From Glebionis coronaria (lineage: Eukaryota > Streptophyta > Magnoliopsida > Asterales > Asteraceae), in the NCBI GenBank assembly GCA_025667525.1, contig CM046876.1, positions 478,350,557 to 478,414,556 on the forward strand: a DNA stretch of 64,000 nucleotides, in the 5' to 3' direction. Shown here piece after piece: positions 57,274 through 64,000 of the stretch. Position numbers and translations under genes: made by a program. The notes under the pieces are model-generated. The model searched no databases, was not told where the DNA came from, and worked only from the letters and a program-made list of their open reading frames with translations. Position 1 is the stretch's first letter, and each line of letters begins with the position of its first letter.

Positions 57274-57470
57274 ATGTATGTGATAACGCCCAAATCCAAC
57301 ATGCTTTTGGGAGCGTTATCTGTAATTTTGTACATGTATTTTGGTTATATTTCCACACTTTTTGTTACATATTTGTACCAAAATGTGTTTGCAAGTCTAT
57401 GTGTAGCCAAATGTAGGGAAAGGGGTAAAAAGACGAAGAAAGCAATGCAAAAGCAAAGATTAGTACAAGT

Positions 57471-57903
57471 TGTTGGGTCTAAGAGTTGATGTAACAAAAC
57501 ATAATAAAGAAAACATGGAAGGATCTATTTCGACAACAAGGAATTCTTATTATGATAAGAATTCAGAAGATAAAGTTTAAGGAATAGAAGATAGCTATGT
57601 TTTATTTGTTCTTATATCTTGTAAATCCCTGGTCCTTATATTATAAAAGGAACTCAGGGCCTTAGGTTTATTCATCAGTTCATTATATAATGTAAACCCA
57701 CAAAAAGTGTGTGTCTCTAGGCGTTTATGTCTTGTAAAGACGCCTAGGTGTTTGTTTTAAATTTCTTGTTGAATAAAATATCAAACTTTTGTTTCTAAAC
57801 ACCTTGTTCAATGGTTATTGTTCTATTACGCTATAATTTCTATAATATGAACAATGATTATGCCTAGTAGCTAAAAGATCCTTGAATCCTATAGGATTCC
57901 ATA
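57471..57903 (+). mobile_element. 5' LTR of element D
   Basis: 433 bp, TGTTGGGTCTAAGAG to ATTCCATA (last CA changed to TA). TATA-like TATTATAAAAGG is at about 57640-57651. It holds the palindrome GAATTCTTAT-TATG-ATAAGAATTC (57540-57563) and a CTAGGCGT...ACGCCTAG stem (57717-57746). Confidence 0.9.
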
Positions 57904-59570
57904 ATTGGTACCAGAGCCTTATGGCTCTCGATGTTAGGAATTAATAAGGTGTTTGTGTCGTAAAGTAATAAAGAAATTCATATAGACGGTTTCTGCTCGG
58001 TTTTGTGTGTACAGCAGTAGGTGGAAGGCCATAACTTTTTCGTGAACCGTTGGATCGCCACGGAATTTGGTGTGTATGTTCAACACATATGTCGCTAGGT
58101 TTTCATAAGAGGGATTGTTGAGATGAGCCCTCAATAAAAGGTTATGGGTCGTCAAAGATCACAGCAGAAAAAGGTTAGGGTTTTAATCTTTAAATTAGGG
58201 TTTTATGGAACCCTAGATCTGGTAATAAGTATGACGATAGGTTGTTATTTTCATGGAATGATAGCAGTAGATGTACTATGTGATTATGTGCATCACGTGA
58301 TTAAGAGAAACTCTAGATATGGTCCAAGTTCATAAGCTGGTGATTGAAGATTGATTGTAGTATAAAGACAAACGAAGGTCTTGGAATCAACAGATTGGTT
58401 GATTTGCAAACAAAGACTTCACGTGAGGTATCTTCTGTAGTCCAATCATTGCCAAGTTTAAAGTCTTTGTTCTCAATTCGTACAACAACAATGAAACAAT
58501 TGAAAGGTGCATAGTGATAAGGACGTGAGACTAAGGTAAAGTGAAGGGATTTACTTTTTGCTTTGTTTATTCAGTTTCTACGTATATTATCTGTGTTTTG
58601 GGCTGATGTTACGAAAAGCAAAAGTGGATTTGATACACTGATGGTATAATTCTCTAGCCATTGTTATGTTAGACGTAGCCACTGTTGGAGGTCGTAGCCA
58701 ATGATGGTGTCAGAGGCTAGCTCTAGCCGCTGACAGATATTTTCTAGCCTCTGAAAGGATCAGTGTTGTTCGATATATTCGTTCTACCCCCTGAAACATT
58801 TTGTCCGATATTGGACAAGATGTAGCTTTAATATATTGGACAAAGAGGGATATCGGATGATGATGGATTTGCTGCTGTTTGGAGTTTTGTTTGAGTTTTT
58901 ACACACAAAACGAGGTAGTTACACACTCAGGTACATGGGATCTCATATTTATACACAATATCATTATGATATTAATGGCTCGGATATTGTTCTTAAAGAA
59001 GTATATGATTAAGGGGGAGAGTTTTTATGGTAAAGTTGATGTTTTCAAGTATATTTTCGCGGATTGGTTTTCTATCATATCTTGAATTTTGTCAAGGTTT
59101 GAAGATAACTTGTAGGTGCTTTAAGTTGTGACAATGGAATTGATAAAAAGGTAGCAAATGTACAAGATTTTTCTTAAGATGTCTATGCTCGTAGTTGTTG
59201 TTGTATGTGCCTCATTGACACCAATGGGGATTATTTTTGTCAAAGAGACTTCTACTTATTATAGTCGTGAGTTTTGGAGTCTACTCATTATAGACGTGAG
59301 TTTTGGAGTCACATGGTTAGTACAAGATATGGAACATAGGTTTGGGTTATTCTACTTCTACATCAAGAATATTATATTTATTTTTCTTCAAGGTCATTAC
59401 ACAGAGCCTACTTTTGAAGAATCTTTGATTGCATACATTTGTTCCTTCCCTATTTGATGTGAAAAAAGGGAAGATATAGATGCTTAACTTGAGGGGAAGC
59501 AATTTGAAGATCACGTACCATATACAAAAATTACATAGAGAAGTTTTGCCTACATCAACTAAGGGAAGAT

Positions 59571-60000
59571 TGTTGGGTCTAAGAGTTGATGTGGTGAAAC
59601 ATAATAAAGAAAACATGGAGGGATCTATTTCGACAACAAGGATTTCTTATTATGATAAGAATTCAGAAGATCAAGTTTAAGGAATATAAGATTGCTATGT
59701 TTTATTTGTTCTTATCTCTTGTAAATCCCTGGTCCTTGTACTATAAAAGGAACCCCATGGCCTTAGGTTTATTCGTAAGTTCATTATACAATGTAAACCT
59801 ACAAAGAGTGTGTGTCTCTAGGCGTCTATGTCTTGTAAAGATGCCTAGGTGTTTGTTTTAAGTTTTATGTTGAATAAAAGATCAAACGTTTCTAAACACC
59901 TTGTTCAATGGTTATTATTCTATTCCACTATGATTTCTATCATATGAACAATGGTTATGCCTATTAGCTAAAAGATCCGTGAATCTTATAGGATTCCACA
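59571..60000 (+). mobile_element. 3' LTR of element D
   Basis: 430 bp, TGTTGGGTCTAAGAG to GGATTCCACA. It is close to the 5' LTR, with one change in each of the two stem structures. Confidence 0.9.
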
Positions 60001-60173
60001 CAAGTACGAAGAATCCAAGTGTACAAGTTACAAGCCTTTGAAGAACAATTCACGTGCAAGAACAAGTGTTTTCAAGAATATACAAGCCTTACAAGTGATC
60101 CCAAACTTGGGAAATTCAATTGAAAAGAAGAAACTACTTGTAGTAGAAAGTGTGTAATCAACTCTACTTGTTA

Positions 60174-60352
60174 GCAGCCACATGCGAAGTGAGCAGCCAC
60201 CAGCTGTCCCCCACCAGCCAAAAACGGACAGCCACTGGCCTCAGCCTTGCTACCAGCCACCAGCAGAAACTAGCAGCCACTGGCTCCATTCTCTTCAGCA
60301 ACCACTGGCTCCCTTCTCTTCAGCAGCCACAAGCAGGAGTGAGCAGCCAGAG
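60174..60352. repeat. CAGCCAC-rich degenerate repeat
   Basis: CAGCCAC, CAGCCA and CCACTGGC words recur irregularly over 180 bp, giving a local C-rich island in the transcribed part of LTR E. Two overlapping open plus-strand frames here reflect the repeat only. Confidence 0.7.
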
Positions 60353-61157
60353 GTAGAAAATCCTACAATGTAACTACATTCTTGAACAATCTAAAGAATG
60401 CACAAGAAGCTTCTATGAATGAGTCTAGAACACCTTTGGCACCAAGCAAATGCCTTTGGCTCCAAACCAAGCATTGAAGTTCAAGCCTTAAATTTTCTAA
60501 TAAATAAGACCCATGAGGTCATGTTTTTCATATATATATTTCATAACCATCATAGTTACCTCTCATAAAAAAAATAAACTCTCTCTCTCTCTTATCCAAA
60601 AACTCTGAAATTCGGATTTGAGCAAGGTGGTGCAAGAAAGTCACGTTTGGAGCTCGAAAAGCAAAGTTTACTTCATCAAACTCTAAGGGATCATTACCCC
60701 AATCATTAGACTATTATTATACTTTTAAGACTCTTGATTATGACTTTTAAGACCTAATAACTAAGATTTTACTTATATAAAATATCGTTCAACTAGTCTT
60801 TTCGAATTAAGAAAGGGAAAAATGTGCGACTCAATCGTCTTTTGGTGAAAACATTAGAGTTGTCGTTGTAGTAAAGTAAAAGTGCAAAATGTTAAAGTAA
60901 ATGACGGTTAATTAAAACTAAAACTAATTAAAAAGTAAATGGTGCAATATTAAAAACTTTAAAAGGTAATTAGATTTAAAGACAAAAATTAAAACTCGAC
61001 GAAAAGTAAATTTGACAATGTAATAAAAATGCAAACTTGAAATTTAAAATGAAGAAAAAAATTAAAATAAACTTAAAGAAAAATACGGGAAAATAAATGC
61101 TTGAAAATAAAAACAGGGGATAAACAAAACCTGAGTCGGAATCCAAAATACTGTCAC

Positions 61158-61649
61158 TATTCGGAATACCCAACAAAGTACTGCTTATCCGGAATAAGGT
61201 TGTCAACCTTATCCTGAATCTACTCCCAATCGTTATCCGGAATAACCTGCTTATCCGGAATATCCGACCTGTGCTTTATCCGGAATAATGTTCGACTTGT
61301 TATCCGGAATTCTGCCCAAGCTAGCTATCCGGAATAAGATCAGCCCCTTATCCGGAATCTGTTCAACTCCTTATCCGGAATCAGAAGTTCGGAAGCTTAT
61401 CCGGAATCCCCTTTTTGCTCCTATCCGGAATATGGTTTCTTCGACTATCCGGAATGCGTGTTTGATGAGTTATCCAGAATATTGTCACCTTATCCGGAAT
61501 GCCCACTAAAACAGTTATCCGGAATCAGAAGTGTGTTGCCTTATCCAGAATTCGCAATCTGCGGCTTATCCGGAATCTTCACAAGCTCACTATCCGGAAT
61601 CAATAACAGTCACGTTATCCGGAATGCTTTCCGGATCCTTATCCGGAAT
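61158..61649. repeat. Array of 21 TATCCGGAAT cores with unrelated spacers
   Basis: Ten-base cores start at 61158, 61186, 61210, 61234, 61252, 61277, 61301, 61326, 61349, 61372, 61398, 61422, 61446, 61471, 61491, 61516, 61542, 61567, 61591, 61616 and 61640. Seventeen are perfect; those at 61158, 61210, 61471 and 61542 have one change. Start-to-start distance is 18-28 bp, mostly 23-26. The 8-18-bp spacers share no sequence. Half-copies (TCGGAAT near 61135, TATCCGAC at 61261, AATCCGGATA near 61665) extend the edges. The core contains the palindrome TCCGGA. Core copies fall in all three frames, so the array is not a coding repeat. Confidence 0.95.
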
Positions 61650-62198
61650 TTGAGGGTTTTACACAATCCGGATAAACACAAGTTTGCAATAAGCTAAAAA
61701 CTAAAATTAAGCTAAAAACAAATAAGCACTTAACTAAAACTTTTACCAAATCAAATTTAAGAAAAAACTAATAAGCCAAAATTTAAAAACTTTTAAAAAC
61801 ACTAAATAATAAAAATATTTAAAATCAACTTTTATAAAAATAAACTAATAAGCACTTAATTAAAATAAGAAAAGCACACAATAAGCTAAAAATCAATAAA
61901 CCAACACAATCATAAACATATAAACATAACAAGTAATCAAATAAGCATGACAATAAGATAATAAACACAAAGATTAAATCAAAAAAAGAAAGGTAGAATG
62001 AGAGATTAATTAAAACTTGATTAAAATTAAGATTCAACAATTAAAGTAAAAACAAGAATTAAAAGCTTACAAATTTAAGGTGCAAGACAAGAAATTAAAG
62101 GTGCAATTAAGTAAAGAACATTAAGAAAAATGCAAGTAATTAAATGGAAGAACTATTTTGTCAAGATAGTCAACACCTCCTAATGTGTCATTAGGAGG

Positions 62199-62208
62199 GT
62201 ATTTATAG
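62199..62208 (-). promoter_or_regulatory. TATA box of LTR E
   Basis: CTATAAATAC on the minus strand, 430 bp inside the LTR start. Confidence 0.5.
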
Positions 62209-62635
62209 TGATTAGGGAGGTTAAGCATGTGCTCCTTCCTTCTTTCTTTCTTTCTCGTCTTTTCGTCTTCTAAATTCTTCGACTCTTTCGACTTTGTCTC
62301 GGGATTATTTGAACTCGTCTTATAACTTCTTCATTAATTTAGACTTGAGTTCTTCGGCTTTATTAAACTTCCGTCTTTAGACTTTTCTTCGATAAATCTT
62401 CAGAATAGGCCTTGGACTTCCGTTCTTTTTGCACTCTTGATCTTTTGACTTCGTCTTTTGTCTTTTTCTTCGATAAAAGCCCGTGAAAGTCCATGTTTTC
62501 TTCCCTTTTCACATTTTGATCCTAAATCACAACAAAAACACAAACCACGCATAATTTCGACATTTACGACATAAAATACACGTTTTGGCTTGGTTATTAT
62601 TATAATTAAGTGGTAAAAGGATAAGTGTTTTCACA

Positions 62636-64000
62636 CTTATTAAATCCCCTACACTTGACCATTGCAATGTCCTCATGCAAAGCATTAGTTACAAAGCAAA
62701 TTTTACATTTTCCATCACAATCAATTCACAATGGCCTTTATTAAAGAGACGAAATATTTAAAAGAAGAAAACAAGTAAAAAGATCAAAAACTTACCTTAG
62801 GGTTTTGGAATGTCATGAATGATTATCATCCTCAAGTTTCACGTTCCCCATACCAAGCTTAAAAACAAGATCATTGTTATTATAAGTTAGCAAACTAACA
62901 CAAACTCATGTGGGCCAATTATTCACTTAGACTCCCTTATTCCTAGGTGTATCTCTTATATTTTATTGTTGTCTTGAATGATCATGAAGATGCATTGTTG
63001 ACTTATTTTGATAGTTATTAGGCTGAAAATAAAGTAGGACGATTTAATCAATAGTTAGCTAAAGGACAAAATCTTTTAAAACTGCTTCTCGGGACCTCAT
63101 AAAGTTCATATCTTGGCATAACTCGCTTCATGATTTGAGACCTTTCTCGGACCAATATTTGGCATTGACTTCATACTTCAAATCTTGAGAGACGTTCATG
63201 AAATAACGGTCTTCTCTTCATAATAGGAATTTCTTCACTTGAACTTTTTGAGAGATTCTTCATATTTGGACCACGACTTCTTCATTTTTCTCCAATCTTT
63301 ATTTGAGATTTTGATATACAACGATCCGCCTCCTTTTAGGACTTGGATCTATTTATCCTCATACCTTGTTAGGGCCTTTTTGGATAGACTTCTCCATGAT
63401 CTTTACGGGAGTATTTGCTTTTTGTCGTGTGTCTCGATCCTTCATATTGATTTTTGATAAATGATTCTTCACATCACTTTGGATCTTTAGAAACAAAATG
63501 TAGCCCTCATGCCTTGTTAGGGCCTTTTCGGACTCGCCAATCTTCGCATCCCGCTTCAATAAGTTATGCCTTGGCTATGAACTCTAATTAATACCGAGCA
63601 ACTTTTAAACAATCTTGGGCTAGAAGCTAAGTAACTTTTCAAATCGTACAACATTACTTATTGCAATTAAATTTATTAACAAACGATGGGAGAAAAAGCT
63701 TATAATCAACTCACATAAATTCATGAAAGAATACCAAACTTATAATTGACTCTATCATCTCTCGTTCTCTAGAATTTAAAATCTCAAGGAATGAGACTCA
63801 TGGATGCTTAGCCTATTAAATCAAAGTTTTGGGTTTTCAAGTCATCTATAGGATCTTGCAAATTCTTAGACTTTTTCAAGTTTAGAATTTGCGTTTTAAA
63901 GTTCCCTTGATAAATGACTTTCTAGGATCAATTATAGGAACTTTTGAAAAGTTCTTGTTCTTAACCCGTAAGAGTTAAGACTTTCGCGTTTTAAAGTTCC
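62636..64000 (-). other. 3' end of the element E internal region
   Basis: After the polypurine tract, sequence on the minus strand has no long frame; the longest, 63359-63559, has no known motif. A short direct repeat (CCTTGTTAGGGCCTTTT) occurs at about 63364 and 63512. This fits the non-coding stretch between pol (or the env-like ORF) and the 3' LTR in Athila-type elements. Confidence 0.4.

Larger units (their letters stand above)
57471..60000 (+). mobile_element. Small non-autonomous copia-like element D
   Basis: LTRs at 57471-57903 and 59571-60000 with a 1.67-kb internal region. CAAGT is duplicated at 57466-57470 and 60001-60005. The primer site TGGTACCAGAGCC (57906-57918) is a one-mismatch form of the initiator-Met site. 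AAGGGAAGAT before the right LTR is the polypurine tract. The internal region has no gag or pol I can recognise. Size and content are between a TRIM and a LARD. Confidence 0.9.
57279..62635 (-). mobile_element. 3' LTR of element E, interrupted by element D
   Basis: Ends TGTGA...TCACA. Without D and its duplicated 5 bp it is about 2.8 kb. A TATA box on the minus strand (CTATAAATAC, 62199-62208) places transcription start near 62170, so the repeat array at 61158-61649 and the CAGCCAC-rich stretch at 60174-60352 would be transcribed. A 40-bp stem-loop (GATAACGCCCAAA...TTTGGGAGCGTTATC) forms the left end at 57281-57319. No PBS follows the left end, as expected for a 3' LTR. Confidence 0.6.
57279..64000 (-). 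mobile_element. Athila-like LTR element E, 3' end only
   Basis: A minus-oriented element whose 3' LTR is 57279-62635 (with D inside) and whose internal region starts at 62636 and leaves the window. The junction on the minus strand reads GTGTAGGGGATTTAATAAG then TGTGAAAACAC, the polypurine tract and LTR start typical of Athila-type Ty3 elements. The left LTR end, TGTGATAACG, mirrors the right end, TTCACA. The lineage call rests on this junction, not on coding domains. Confidence 0.6.

Noticed and set aside
61158..61649. A CRISPR array
   Set aside because: The repeats are 10 bp, far below the usual 23-50 bp, spacers are shorter than the range known, there are no cas genes, and the surroundings are plant LTR DNA.

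Overview
This 64 kb window is plant nuclear DNA, almost entirely transposable elements around one clearly intact host gene. The organism is a flowering plant: the gene is spliced in the plant RABE1 pattern, and the repeats are Ty3 (Tat, chromovirus, Athila-like) and Ty1/copia LTR elements, Harbinger, hAT-like and Mutator-like DNA elements, and tRNA-derived SINEs. The copia gag remnant looks like elements I know from Asteraceae, but the family assignment is only a suggestion. Most short open frames here are chance frames inside repeats and are not listed.

Layout. 1-1500: the 3' end of a Tat-like LTR element, with an antisense extra ORF (Transposase_28-like) and an LTR. 1500-4530: diffuse repeats, a 72-bp duplication and a (TA)48 tract. 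4530-8307: a decayed, gag-only copia element on the minus strand with LTR and primer binding site. 8379-10007: a tandem duplication split by a solo LTR. 10.1-13.0 kb: a Mutator/foldback-like element full of the palindrome TATCATATATGATA. 13.1-15.2 kb: hAT debris carrying a SINE with 17-bp target duplications.

16158-22599 (minus): an intact eight-exon RABE1 (Rab8-type) GTPase gene encoding 216 residues. Its 4.56-kb first intron holds a truncated copia element and three MITEs, and a further hAT-like element lies in its upstream region. 23.6-25.5 kb: a Tourist-like MITE next to a 1.5-kb non-autonomous Harbinger element that carries two small open genes but no transposase.

27.07-57.28 kb: a three-level nest of LTR retrotransposons, each level proved by a 5-bp target-site duplication. 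Element A (27078-57273, ATGTA) contains element B (32669-52354, CATGA), whose 3' LTR contains element C (40731-50238, CCATA, minus strand). A and B have LTRs of about 3 kb and badly decayed chromovirus gag-pol, including chromodomain remnants. C has 2.6-kb LTRs and no recognisable genes.

57279-64000: the 3' LTR and internal end of an Athila-like element (E, minus strand) that runs out of the window. A small copia-like non-autonomous element (D, TSD CAAGT) sits inside its LTR. That LTR also holds the most unusual structure in the window: 21 copies of a 10-bp core, TATCCGGAAT, spaced about 24 bp apart by unrelated spacers, in the part of the LTR predicted to be transcribed. Apart from RABE1 and perhaps the two Harbinger ORFs, I see no functional coding sequence.
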